Source: Pyrinomonadaceae bacterium
Lineage (GTDB): Bacteria; Acidobacteriota; Blastocatellia; Pyrinomonadales; Pyrinomonadaceae
DNA: 58,668 bases
Direction of reading: 5' to 3'
NCBI GenBank assembly: GCA_021463165.1
Contig: JAJTWY010000021.1
Coordinates: 1 to 58,668 of the forward strand
Positions 1 through 8,104 of the stretch are shown here, piece by piece (the first letter of the stretch is position 1; each line of letters begins with the position of its first letter). The notes under the pieces were generated by a model, which was not told the origin of the DNA, ran no database searches, and worked only from the letters and a program-made list of their open reading frames with translations. Made by a program: the position numbers and the translations under genes.

Positions 1-1
1 G

Positions 2-103
2 ATCGACGGCGGATTGACTCAAAAACAAGCGGAAGCTGAAATCATTGTTTCGGGCCTTTACTCGGATGCGATCCGCACGGTTTGCGAGACATAAAGTTGC
101 AAC
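2..103 (+). CDS. C-terminal end of an unidentified protein (partial)
   Basis: An open frame enters from the left edge and stops with TAA at 101-103, giving about 33 residues that end in AIRTVCET. I do not recognise the family. The composition (QKQAEAEI, SGLYSDAIR) is protein-like, but the fragment is too short to be sure it is coding. The next 260 bases hold no intact gene, so it may be the tail of an accessory gene next to the tRNA. Confidence 0.3.
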
Positions 104-156
104 AAGTTGCAACTAAAAAAGAAAGATTTTGTGAGAAATTGACGGACTTTAGAGCG

Positions 157-237
157 ATGCCAAAACAGACAAACAAGGACAGGGCCTTGATCGCCTTGCT
201 GAATACGAAGTCTATCCGAGAAGCGGCGAAGGCTTAG
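157..237 (+). pseudogene. 26-residue fragment resembling the start of a helix-turn-helix protein
   Basis: ATG at 157 opens a 26-codon frame ending in TAG. Its peptide (DRALIALLNTKSIREAAKA) resembles the first helix of phage-type helix-turn-helix or terminase small-subunit proteins, where the next residues would be the turn and the recognition helix. The frame stops exactly there. This is pattern recognition on a very short peptide and may be chance. From 238 to 365 I see no gene. Confidence 0.25.
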
Positions 238-365
238 CGCCATTTGTCCTAAATGTCATCACCCCTACATCCGGAGAAATCTAGGTTTTTTTAGCGTGAT
301 TGGTGGGAAATTAGGTGGGATTCGTTTGTTGGACTATTCAAGCATCTGTAACTTATTGATTTTAT

Positions 366-442
366 TGGTGGTCCCGGCTGGATTCGAACCAGCGGCCTTC
401 CACTTAGGAGGCGGACGCTCTATCCTGCTGAGCTACGGGACC
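366..442 (-). tRNA. tRNA-Arg (anticodon CCU)
   Basis: Read on the minus strand, the 7-bp acceptor stem GGTCCCG (442-436) pairs with CGGGACC (376-370). The T-arm carries GGTTCGAATCC, the D-arm carries AGCTCAG, and the anticodon loop is CTCCTAA, giving CCU for arginine AGG codons. The discriminator A is at 369 and the CCA end is encoded at 368-366. The gene begins 29 bases after the apt stop on the same strand, so it may be transcribed with that operon. The other side holds gene fragments, a common arrangement where elements integrate at tRNA 3' ends. Confidence 0.96.
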
Positions 443-470
443 CGTTAAGATGCTACCAACTTCAGACGGA

Positions 471-992
471 TCAAGAATCGTATTTTATCAGCGAACGGAC
501 GTCATAGCCATCAAACTTGCTTCTGCCGTTCAGAAAATCCAGTTCAACGACGAACAGAAGGGCGGCGACCTCGCCGCCAACACTTTCAACCAAATCCACA
601 ACAGCACGGGCCGTACCGCCGGTGGCAAGCAAGTCATCAACGATCAGCACGCGATGTCCTTGGCCTACCGCATCGCGATGCATTTCCAACGTATCTTGAC
701 CGTATTCGAGATCGTACGAGATCGACACTTTCTCGGCCGGAAGCTTCTTCGGTTTCCTAACCGGAATAAAACCCGCGCCGAGCTGATGAGCGAGTGGGGC
801 GGCGAAGATAAACCCTCGCGATTCGACACCGATTATCATGTCGACCTCCAGGCCGTCGCATTGCTTTTTTAGGACATCAATTGTTTCCCGCAACCCATCG
901 GGGTCTTTCAAAAGGGTCGTAATGTCGTAGAAATTGATTCCCGGTTTCGGGAAATCAGGCACCTCGCGAATGAGTTTTCTGAGATTTTCCAT
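471..992 (-). CDS. apt: adenine phosphoribosyltransferase
   Basis: Purine salvage enzyme: adenine plus PRPP gives AMP and pyrophosphate in the cytosol. The protein of 173 residues starts [19 protein letters not shown], typical of Apt, and carries the PRPP-binding signature [14 protein letters not shown] near residue 120, plus [14 protein letters not shown] take ATG at 992; a TTG at 1001 would add three residues. It lies 14 bases after the acylphosphatase stop on the same strand and just before tRNA-Arg, so it is probably the last protein gene of a short operon. Length and motifs match the family and nothing is missing. Confidence 0.96.
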   Translation of the reverse strand: MENLRKLIREVPDFPKPGINFYDITTLLKDPDGLRETIDVLKKQCDGLEVDMIIGVESRGFIFAAPLAHQLGAGFIPVRKPKKLPAEKVSISYDLEYGQDTLEMHRDAVGQGHRVLIVDDLLATGGTARAVVDLVESVGGEVAALLFVVELDFLNGRSKFDGYDVRSLIKYDS

Positions 993-1006
993 CTGTTTCA
1001 AATAGG

Positions 1007-1279
1007 CTATTTTTCAATTCGAAATCCGGAGTAAAGGCCGGTCGGGTCTAACACGATCTCCTCCATTAGGGTAACATGAGCATTCGCCGGACCCGCAGCA
1101 AGATCCTGTCTGAATACATCGACCTTTTCGGCAGGCCCCTCAGCAAGGACCTCAACCCGGCCGTCATCCAGATTTCGCACGTATCCCCGCACCTGGTGTC
1201 GAGCGGATGACCGCTGTACAAAAAAACGAAACCCGACTCCCTGAACGACCCCACTGATCAGATATTTTCTGGCGATCAT
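1007..1279 (-). CDS. acyP: acylphosphatase
   Basis: Small cytosolic enzyme that hydrolyses the carboxyl-phosphate bond of acyl phosphates. The 90-residue protein has the full signature: [20 protein letters not shown] segment with the catalytic Arg after GVGF (the usual Y/F-R pair), [17 protein letters not shown] containing the catalytic Asn, and a C-terminal Y/F-x-I strand (SGFRIEK). It starts 9 bases after the stop of the chlorite-dismutase-family gene and is followed closely by apt, indicating one minus-strand transcript. Domain identification is secure; the physiological substrate is unknown. Confidence 0.95.
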   Translation of the reverse strand: MIARKYLISGVVQGVGFRFFVQRSSARHQVRGYVRNLDDGRVEVLAEGPAEKVDVFRQDLAAGPANAHVTLMEEIVLDPTGLYSGFRIEK

Positions 1280-1288
1280 TGACCTCTA

Positions 1289-2050
1289 TTATCCGAGTGC
1301 ATCCAGGCTTTCCATCAGGCTTCTCTGCCGGCACGTGTAAACCGGCATCCCGCGAAGGGTCAATTTACTTGCCGGAGTTTGGCGGAGTTCCTCGGCAAGC
1401 GCAAGAAAATCGCGCGGTTCGTCGGTCTCAAACGAAATAAGGTATTCGTTGTCGGTAAAACCAAATGCGTGCGTGAGGTGTATCTTGATATTCGGGAATT
1501 TCTTCCCGACCATAAAGTTCTCCTCGATCAACGCGTCGCGTTCGTCGACGGTCATGTCGAACCAATCCTTGTGTTTGGCGGATGGATAGAAGAAATGGTA
1601 CTTCGATGTACCGGCCGTCACTCGCTGACGGTCGTCGGACGAGGCGTCAACGAACATCATTTTCTTCGTGACAGAAAGGTAATTGTCCACTGTTTCGAGA
1701 AAGCTGCCGAGATTCGTTCGGTACAACTTCGCTGTCATCTCCTGAACAAGGTCCAGCGAGGTCCCGACTCGCCATATCATCAGGTCGGCCTTCGAATCAA
1801 AGCCCACCAGCGAATAGGTAAAAAGCAAGAAATCGTCCCTGAAGGACTCAAATACCCTTGCGAACTCGCCCTTATATACCTTCTTCGCTTCGGGATCCAG
1901 CTTGCGCCAGTCCGGGTTGATCCGCAAGAACATGAAGTTGACGAATTGCTTTTCAACCGCCATCTCCCTTTCTACGTCGCTGCGCTCCGGAACCAGTCGC
2001 AACTGACCGTCGCCCGTCTCCTTCTGAAATTGAAGTATTTCGTTGGTCAT
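1289..2050 (-). CDS. chlorite dismutase / HemQ family heme protein
   Basis: 253 residues. The C-terminal half shows the chlorite-dismutase family pattern: SKYHFFYPSAKHKDWFDM, then a helix, then HLTHAFGFTDNEYLISFET, where the His just before AFG lies where the proximal heme ligand is expected, and finally a ferredoxin-like strand pair ending TLRGMPVYTCR. Members either break down chlorite or act as coproheme decarboxylase (HemQ) in the coproporphyrin heme route. No other heme gene is in the window, so which role applies cannot be decided here. It is the first gene of the operon with acyP and apt, and diverges from the beta-barrel gene to its right. Family assignment fairly sure, function open. 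Confidence 0.8.
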   Translation of the reverse strand: MTNEILQFQKETGDGQLRLVPERSDVEREMAVEKQFVNFMFLRINPDWRKLDPEAKKVYKGEFARVFESFRDDFLLFTYSLVGFDSKADLMIWRVGTSLDLVQEMTAKLYRTNLGSFLETVDNYLSVTKKMMFVDASSDDRQRVTAGTSKYHFFYPSAKHKDWFDMTVDERDALIEENFMVGKKFPNIKIHLTHAFGFTDNEYLISFETDEPRDFLALAEELRQTPASKLTLRGMPVYTCRQRSLMESLDALG

Positions 2051-2152
2051 TCCGGTTCCAGCCCAGTGTCAATTTTGCAGGTTTACCGATATATGTGCAA
2101 AGGACGATACAGAAGATTTACAAAAGACGCCGTTGGTGCCAAAATCGTCCTT

Positions 2153-3016
2153 GTGAAGCGGATCGGGTTTATCTTGATGCTGGTCGTAGCGACTGTCTTT
2201 TCGGTTGCGGCACAGCAGCGGCCACTCCTGACGGATGATGTTGACATTACGCCGCCTGGGTCGCTGCAGATCAGCGCAGGGGTTGATTTCTTCCAAAATG
2301 CTAAGTTTCCGTTGTCTGGAATCAATGGTGATCTGACACGCGTCGGCGACATCCGTGTACGAACCGGCCTTGCACCAAACGTGGAGCTGCAGATCGAAGG
2401 TTCGATCCAAAACTACGTTGCGATAAATTCACGTGATCCGGCCGCGATCCCATTGAGTGTCACTGGCAATTCGGCCAACGATTTTGACGACATCACGGTT
2501 TCGGCAAAGGTGAAGCTGCGTAACGAGACTCGGCTTCTCCCTTCGATCGGAATGAAATTTGGATTTCAGATGCCGAATACGGATCAGGCTCGGGGCATCG
2601 GGACAAATCAGATCAACGTCTTCTCCAAGATACTCTTGCAGAAGAAGTTCGGCGATGTGGTCGATAACACGCCGCGTTTCAACGCAATGGGTAATATTGG
2701 CCTGCAGATAATGACGGCCCCGATCGAGCGGTTCACTCAGAATGACGTGATCATCTATGGCCTTGCCGGTATCTACCGCGCTACGGACCGCATAAACCTG
2801 GTGAGTGAGGTCAATGGACGACTCAACACAAGAAGCGGAAAAGCTCCGCTAGGAACCGAAAGCGTCGGTCAATTTCGCATCGGCGCGCAGATCAAGGCCT
2901 CCGGCCTCCGATTTGATACGGCCGCCGCGTTCGGACTTACAAAATTCAGCCCGAAGACCGGCGTGATCTTTGGTGTTACGTATCAAACCCCTACGATCTT
3001 TACGCCGGCACAATAA
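2153..3016 (+). CDS. secreted beta-barrel (outer-membrane-like) protein
   Basis: After GTG at 2153 the protein has a clear signal peptide (KR, hydrophobic GFILMLVVATVFSVAA, cleavage near AAQQ) and about 265 mature residues of alternating beta-strand pattern rich in G, D, N and aromatic residues, such as PPGSLQISAGVDFF, LRNETRLLPSIGMKFGFQMP and FDTAAAFGLTKF. This resembles the transporter/MetA-type beta-barrel proteins of Gram-negative outer membranes. The frame is open far upstream, but that part is the shadow of the opposite-strand gene. An in-frame ATG at 2093 would give a longer, charged N-terminus, so the start is uncertain. The cargo or role is unknown. Confidence 0.72.
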   Translation: MKRIGFILMLVVATVFSVAAQQRPLLTDDVDITPPGSLQISAGVDFFQNAKFPLSGINGDLTRVGDIRVRTGLAPNVELQIEGSIQNYVAINSRDPAAIPLSVTGNSANDFDDITVSAKVKLRNETRLLPSIGMKFGFQMPNTDQARGIGTNQINVFSKILLQKKFGDVVDNTPRFNAMGNIGLQIMTAPIERFTQNDVIIYGLAGIYRATDRINLVSEVNGRLNTRSGKAPLGTESVGQFRIGAQIKASGLRFDTAAAFGLTKFSPKTGVIFGVTYQTPTIFTPAQ

Positions 3017-3025
3017 ATAATCTCA

Positions 3026-3826
3026 TCAAATGTTGATCGGCGAGTTTCCACGACCGAGTCCGGGCGCCGTTCGAATGGCATCGTGCACGAACTGTTTTGC
3101 AACTCCGACTGCCGCAGACAGCTCCTTCCCCAGCGCAAGATTAGCGGCGATCGCTGCCGCGAGGATGCACCCGGTGCCGTGAGTTGACCTTGTTTCGATC
3201 AATGGGGCCTCAAATACTCGAAGAGAGTCGCCCTCAAAAAGATAGTCCTTTGCACCGGCCGCCTCAAGATGTCCGCCCTTGATCAAGACGTTTCGAGCTC
3301 CCGCCGATCGCATGATCCGCGCGGCATTGGCTATATCCCGCTCGGTTCCGATCTTCATTCCGGCAATACGTTCCGCCTCGGGTATGTTCGGCGTTATCAC
3401 CAGCGCAAGCGGAAACAGCCGCTCAACAACAGCCCCTAGCGCCGCGTCGTCGATCAAGTCGAAGCCCGACGTGGAGCGCACAACCGGATCAACGACCAGG
3501 TTCGTTACCCCGTTTTCCTTTAGCAGATCTGCAGTTTCCTCGATGATCTCTCGCGTAGGAAGCATTCCGGTCTTGACGGCGGCTATCGAATAATCGTTGA
3601 ACACGGGTTCGACTTGTCGCCTGACCGAGTCAGCCGACTGCTCTACTGCCCCGAAGACGCCTTGTGTATTCTGGAATGTGACCGAAGCAATCGCCGCCGC
3701 CGCAAAACAACCAAAGCGGGTAAAGGTCTTGATATCCGCAATGACACCTGCTCCCCCGGACGGGTCGAGCCCCGCGATCGTGAGACAAACTGGCGGCAAT
3801 ACCTTATCTGGAACGGTCATTTTCAT
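3026..3826 (-). CDS. thiD: hydroxymethylpyrimidine/phosphomethylpyrimidine kinase
   Basis: Thiamine biosynthesis: phosphorylates HMP to HMP-P and then HMP-PP. The 266-residue ribokinase-fold protein has TIAGLDPSGGAGVIADIKTF at the start, AVKTGMLP, VVDPVVRSTSG, and the anion-hole/catalytic segment STHGTGCILAAAIAANLA, all typical of ThiD. Its start overlaps the end of thiE by 23 bp on the same strand, so the two are translated together and supply both steps that join the pyrimidine and thiazole halves. thiC and thiG are not in this window. An internal ATG two codons later is an equally good start. Confidence 0.95.
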   Translation of the reverse strand: MKMTVPDKVLPPVCLTIAGLDPSGGAGVIADIKTFTRFGCFAAAAIASVTFQNTQGVFGAVEQSADSVRRQVEPVFNDYSIAAVKTGMLPTREIIEETADLLKENGVTNLVVDPVVRSTSGFDLIDDAALGAVVERLFPLALVITPNIPEAERIAGMKIGTERDIANAARIMRSAGARNVLIKGGHLEAAGAKDYLFEGDSLRVFEAPLIETRSTHGTGCILAAAIAANLALGKELSAAVGVAKQFVHDAIRTAPGLGRGNSPINI

Positions 3827-4445
3827 TAACTCTACGGCTCAATTCCCGCATCGAAGATCCACTATTCAACCAGCGGATCGCCGCAATCCCGGCCGCACCG
3901 GCCTCAAGAACCTGCATGAAATTCGTTCCGTCGATGCCGCCAAGTCCTACGATGGGAAGATCCGGGAAGAGCCTGCAAACGTCACCAAGTTCGGCCAGTC
4001 CTTTTGGCGACGATTTACCGGGTGACGCAAAAACGGGCCCAAAAACAACAAAGTCGGCACCGCCGCGGGCTGCTGACGCCACCTCCTGAGAAGTATGTGT
4101 CGAAGCGGCGATCATCAACCCGGGAAAATGCCTGCGTACTAGTCCAACCGGCAGCGACCGTGTGGTCAGGTGAACTCCGTTCGCCCTGACCGCAGCGGCC
4201 ACATCCGCCCGGTCATTTATCAGAATTCTTGTGTTCGATCCGGAAGCAATATCGACGGCTTCGGCAGCAAGTTGGGCCAACAGCCTGGTGGATAGGGCCT
4301 TCTCGCGAAGCTGGACAAACGAAATGCCCGTTTCAACCGCGACCTTGATCGCGCTCAGCAGAGCGGCTCTCACTTGACAAAAATTCTGATCCGTAGCCTC
4401 GCCCTTAGTGATCAGATAGGCCAGCGGAGCTGCCGGCAGTTTCAC
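3804..4445 (-). CDS. thiE: thiamine phosphate synthase
   Basis: Condenses HMP-PP with thiazole phosphate to thiamine phosphate. Signature segments are in order: FVQLREKALSTRLLAQLA, RILINDRADVAAAVRANGVHL, FVVFGPVFASPGKSS, and the phosphate-gripping loop GLGGIDGTNFMQVLEAGAAG. About 213 residues from a GTG start at 4445, which is preceded by AAGGA and overlaps the upstream stop as GTGA, a classic translational coupling. The frame is open further upstream, but those residues lack family similarity. It also overlaps thiD at its 3' end. No TPP riboswitch was found upstream of the operon. Confidence 0.93.
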   Translation of the reverse strand: MKLPAAPLAYLITKGEATDQNFCQVRAALLSAIKVAVETGISFVQLREKALSTRLLAQLAAEAVDIASGSNTRILINDRADVAAAVRANGVHLTTRSLPVGLVRRHFPGLMIAASTHTSQEVASAARGGADFVVFGPVFASPGKSSPKGLAELGDVCRLFPDLPIVGLGGIDGTNFMQVLEAGAAGIAAIRWLNSGSSMRELSRRVNENDRSR

Positions 4446-4741
4446 GTTCCTTGTCCCCGCCGGTCGTCGCCCTGGAGCATTCTTACGCTTTGATTGAAGT
4501 GGGCGATCTCCCAAATTGCAATGATCAAATTTAGGACGCCTAACGCCGTTACCGCCCCCCTGAACCACGTCGAAGCTACGGTGGTCTGCAGTGCGGGCGC
4601 CCCGGCCTTGTCTGCGAGAAATACCAAAAGATAGTTTTCACCCCAAGGACCGAAAAGAGCATCCCAAGGCGAGAGGATGAGATACAATCCCAGCAAAATG
4701 CACAGGACAATAAAGAAAATGACGGTCAGTCTTTCGACCAT
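4442..4741 (-). CDS. small two-helix membrane protein coupled to thiE
   Basis: About 99 residues starting MVERLTVIFFIVLCILLGLY: one membrane helix near residues 5-23, a short polar loop (SPWDALFGPWGENY), and a second weaker hydrophobic stretch (VTALGVLNLIIAIWEI) near 65-80. I do not recognise a named family. Its stop overlaps the thiE start by four bases, so it is in the thi operon, but this does not prove a role in thiamine metabolism. An in-frame ATG at 4777 would add 12 residues with no support. Confidence 0.65.
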   Translation of the reverse strand: MVERLTVIFFIVLCILLGLYLILSPWDALFGPWGENYLLVFLADKAGAPALQTTVASTWFRGAVTALGVLNLIIAIWEIAHFNQSVRMLQGDDRRGQGT

Positions 4742-4792
4742 ACCGTCAGTATAAACCTTTGTCGCGCCGCCGAACAATCCTGAATTCGATAG

Positions 4793-6817
4793 CTAGTGAT
4801 CTACAACCAGGTTTTTCACACGCTCTCCGACATCCCGAAAATCAACATCTTCGGCATAGATCTGCTCGAAATACTTCGCTGCTTCTGCCTCCTCCCCGGC
4901 GATCTCGTGCGCGGTGCCAAGTTCGTACCACAAACCATGGAACTCCTCATTCGAAATATCCGGCGCATCGAGTGCCCGTTCGAACCACGTGATCGCGTGC
5001 TTCGGTTTCCCGTTTTGGAGAAAACAATGTCCCAGCAGATTTGCGCAAGAGAAGAATCGCCGCGTACCGTCATGAGTTTCGACCAGGCTTACTGCCTCCT
5101 GAAACTCGCGGATCGCCTCTTCCATCAAGCCCATCTCCTGATAGGCGACAGCGGTATGATAATGAGTTTCGTAATCGCTATCGTCTATTTCATCATTTGA
5201 CTCGATCCCGAATTCCGAGCGGATCTGTTCGATGCCGATCGAACTGGCAACAACCTCGACTGTCGGAGCCCCGGGAATGACCGCAGGCTCAACGGGAGTC
5301 TCCTCAACGTATTCGGCACCGATCTTGCGCCTGAGTTCGGCGATCTCTTCTCGGTCTCCAAACTCGTTGGCTAATTCCGCCAAGGCTTTCTCGGCCAGTT
5401 CGTTGTAATCATTCTCGATGTAGAAGGAGATACTTTCGAGTTCCTTCTGCATCTTTTGTTCCTGGCTCGCCGACAATGGCAGAGCTGAACCATTAGGATG
5501 TCCAACCTCGGATGTGATCATCTCGAAACCGGCCGAATCCTCGATCACCGCTCCGTCAACAACCGCTTCCTGCTCGATGTGCGGCCCTGTTGCCGAATCA
5601 AACTGGCCGTTCAGAAGCTCCGCAGCAGTCTCGGACTCCTCGTACCCGTATTTCTCGTTGATCTCGGTCAAGCGGTCGCGAAATCGCGTCTCGTGCGGAC
5701 GAATAACCACGAGATGGTTTAGTGCAAATCGCTCGTCTTCGACCGACTCCGCGGCGGATGCAGCAGTGTAGAGGCGTTCGAGTGCAAGGCGGAACCCGTT
5801 CTCATCCTTCAACCACGAGTTGTACCTGACCAGCAGCCGGAGGCCTGCGATCTGACCGGGGTCGCGTTCGAGGATCTCGTTGATCCATTTACCGCATTCG
5901 TCGGACTGCCCGCCGGCAAGCAGATACTCAGCTGACATCGTGAGAATCCGGGAGGCAGATCCAGGATCATTGGCATTGAGGTAGATCCTCACCAGATCGA
6001 GAAACTTTGGATAGTTCGCCGGCTCGATCTCGACGAGTTTGATCACAGCCGCTTCGGCACCTCGAGCATTCTGCGAATCGAGGCAGCACTCGATCAACAG
6101 ATAGAGCACGTCGCGATTATACGGCTCGTTCTCGAGTATCTCTTCGAGGAGCGAAGCTGCTTTTCCTGCCCTTCCAAGGGCTGTCTGAGCCTTGACCAAA
6201 CCGTTCAGGATCCGGAGGTCTGTCGACTTAAGGTCGAAGCCCTTCATCAACGCTCGAATAGCCTCCTCCTGTTTGCCCTGGCGACTAAAACGTGCCCCCG
6301 CCTCAGCATATGCTTCGAGGGCATCGTCCTTCTGGTTCTCACGGATGTACGAATCCGCGAGATTTAGGCAAACATCGGTATTATTCGGATCGAGCAAAGC
6401 GATCTGCTTGTACATCGCAAGGGCTTCGAGCCGCCGGCCGTTCTTCTGGTAGTGTTCGGCAAGTGTCGTGTAGTGAGACCGAGCCTCAGCGAGTGAGCCT
6501 TTACCCTTGTGAAGTTCAGCAAGCTTCGCAGACACCTCGATCGAGTCGGGCTGGATCCGCGAGATCTTGTTGTAGATAGCAATAGCCTTCTGTGCAAAAC
6601 CCTGCGTATTGTAATGATCCGCTACCTGTAGATAGCACTTGACGGCTTCCTTCTTCTCAGCATTCTTGGCATATAGATCGCCGAGCATGTTCAGCGTGGC
6701 GATGTCGCGCGGGTCGTTGTCAACGACCGAACGATATTCGGTGATCGCGGCGCGGATCTTTCCCTGCGCAACGAACCGCTCCGCATTTCGCATCGCTTTG
6801 GCTTTATCGAAACTCAT
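4793..6817 (-). CDS. large tetratricopeptide-repeat protein
   Basis: About 674 residues from MSFDKAKAMRNAERFVAQGK, with no signal peptide. The first ~300 residues are a run of TPR units, for example AITEYRSVVDNDPRDIATLN, AIAIYNKISRIQPDSIEVSA and ALAMYKQIALLDPNNTDVCL. A linker rich in Glu follows (residues ~440-520), and another TPR pair near the C-terminus (THYHTAVAYQEMGLMEEAIR, HAITWFERALDAPD). Such proteins are scaffolds; partner and role are not shown here. The upstream ATG at 6901 would add residues without TPR character. It diverges from the nucleotidyltransferase gene across about 240 bp that must hold promoters for both. Confidence 0.8.
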   Translation of the reverse strand: MSFDKAKAMRNAERFVAQGKIRAAITEYRSVVDNDPRDIATLNMLGDLYAKNAEKKEAVKCYLQVADHYNTQGFAQKAIAIYNKISRIQPDSIEVSAKLAELHKGKGSLAEARSHYTTLAEHYQKNGRRLEALAMYKQIALLDPNNTDVCLNLADSYIRENQKDDALEAYAEAGARFSRQGKQEEAIRALMKGFDLKSTDLRILNGLVKAQTALGRAGKAASLLEEILENEPYNRDVLYLLIECCLDSQNARGAEAAVIKLVEIEPANYPKFLDLVRIYLNANDPGSASRILTMSAEYLLAGGQSDECGKWINEILERDPGQIAGLRLLVRYNSWLKDENGFRLALERLYTAASAAESVEDERFALNHLVVIRPHETRFRDRLTEINEKYGYEESETAAELLNGQFDSATGPHIEQEAVVDGAVIEDSAGFEMITSEVGHPNGSALPLSASQEQKMQKELESISFYIENDYNELAEKALAELANEFGDREEIAELRRKIGAEYVEETPVEPAVIPGAPTVEVVASSIGIEQIRSEFGIESNDEIDDSDYETHYHTAVAYQEMGLMEEAIREFQEAVSLVETHDGTRRFFSCANLLGHCFLQNGKPKHAITWFERALDAPDISNEEFHGLWYELGTAHEIAGEEAEAAKYFEQIYAEDVDFRDVGERVKNLVVDH

Positions 6818-7060
6818 TGATAATTTTAGAAAGGAAGAACCGCCGACCGCAGGGATCTGCCGAGCACACCTGATGGGACTAACTAAATGTGAGGAGTGCA
6901 CAGGTTACCATTCGAACCTGTATTCAACAAGTTATCATGCAACTTCGGGCGTGTCAACAATGTTTTGCATCAGATAACACTGAAAAGCCTCCGAATAGTC
7001 CGGATTTTGCAATTTCCCGACGAGTTTCTTAGTCTGAGAATTCAGGTTGTTTCGTCAGAT

Positions 7061-8101
7061 ATGCAAGCGCTCATACTCGCGGGCGGCAAAGGTACTCGAC
7101 TTCGGCCGCTAACTGTTTACACGCCTAAACCCGTCGTGCCCGTAATGAACAGGCCCTTCCTGCTGTACCAGCTGGATATTCTCCGTGCTGCGGATGTGAC
7201 GGATGTGACGCTTTCGCTGAGTTACCAACCCGACAAGATCGAGCATATTCTTGCCGACGGGTCGGCGTTCGGCGTCAGTCTTCGTTACCTGGCCGAATCA
7301 AGTCCGCTCGGCACCGCTGGAGCCTACAAGTTTGCGGCCGATGCCCTCCGAGAGACAACGATCGTTCTCAACGGCGACATCCTGACCGACCTCGATCTGA
7401 ACAAGGTGATCGAGTTTCACAAAGAGAAGAAGGCGACAGCAACGATCGTGGTGATGGAGGTCGAAGACGTTTCGAGATACGGCGTTGTCGAGACCGGGGT
7501 CGGCGGGATCGTGGATCGATTTGTCGAAAAACCCGAAGGCAAAGCGCTTTCGTCGGTAGCGTCGAAAACCATAAACGCGGGCATTTATGTCCTGGAGCCC
7601 GAGGTGCTCGAGTTGATCGAACCGGGCGCAGCTAGGTCGTTCGAATACGATGTTTTTCCGGCACTTCTGGACAAGGGATATCCGTTCTATGCCTACGAAA
7701 TATCCGGCTCGTACTGGCGGGATATCGGCACGCCCGAAAACTATCTCAAGGCTCATCACGATCTCCTCGATGGAAAGATCATTGTTAAGAATGATGCAGA
7801 ATCGCCAATGTTCGAGGCGGCGACGCGTTCCGATATCGACAAACGCTCGGTGATCGGCGAAGGCTGTACGATCAAGCCCGGCGTCAGGATCTCCAACTCG
7901 GTCATTGGCCCGGGTGTCTATGTTGACGAACGAGCCGTTATTGAGGACTCGGTACTGTGGGCTCACAGCCGCATATCGACTGCTGCCGAAATACGCTCCT
8001 CGATCGTCGGTCGAAGCTGCCATATTGGGCGCAACGCCGTCGTGAGCGCGGGTTGTGTTCTCGGCGATAAAACCACGCTTACCGACTATACCCAAGTCTG
8101 A
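7061..8101 (+). CDS. sugar-1-phosphate nucleotidyltransferase (NDP-sugar pyrophosphorylase)
   Basis: 346 residues. N-terminal Rossmann-like transferase domain with the nucleotide loop LILAGGKGTRLRPLTVYTPK, the metal-binding GD of VLNGDILTDLD, and FVEKPEG. The C-terminal ~100 residues form a left-handed beta-helix of hexapeptides (IGEGCTIKPGVRISNSVIG), usually for oligomerisation or regulation. This architecture fits mannose-1-phosphate guanylyltransferase or glucose-1-phosphate thymidylyltransferase-like proteins; the exact sugar cannot be read from sequence alone. I start at ATG 7061 because homology begins there; the frame is open upstream. The mutM start lies 3 bases after its stop, so the two are co-transcribed. 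Confidence 0.88.
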   Translation: MQALILAGGKGTRLRPLTVYTPKPVVPVMNRPFLLYQLDILRAADVTDVTLSLSYQPDKIEHILADGSAFGVSLRYLAESSPLGTAGAYKFAADALRETTIVLNGDILTDLDLNKVIEFHKEKKATATIVVMEVEDVSRYGVVETGVGGIVDRFVEKPEGKALSSVASKTINAGIYVLEPEVLELIEPGAARSFEYDVFPALLDKGYPFYAYEISGSYWRDIGTPENYLKAHHDLLDGKIIVKNDAESPMFEAATRSDIDKRSVIGEGCTIKPGVRISNSVIGPGVYVDERAVIEDSVLWAHSRISTAAEIRSSIVGRSCHIGRNAVVSAGCVLGDKTTLTDYTQV

Positions 8102-8104
8102 TCG

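Noticed and set aside
1379..2152. Long plus-strand open frame continuing into the beta-barrel gene
   Set aside because: It lies exactly opposite the chlorite-dismutase-family gene, has no signal peptide or known motif, and the barrel gene has its own start near 2153.
4742..4792. TPP riboswitch before the thi operon
   Set aside because: The gap is only about 50 bases and lacks the CTGAGA and conserved pyrimidine-binding segments.
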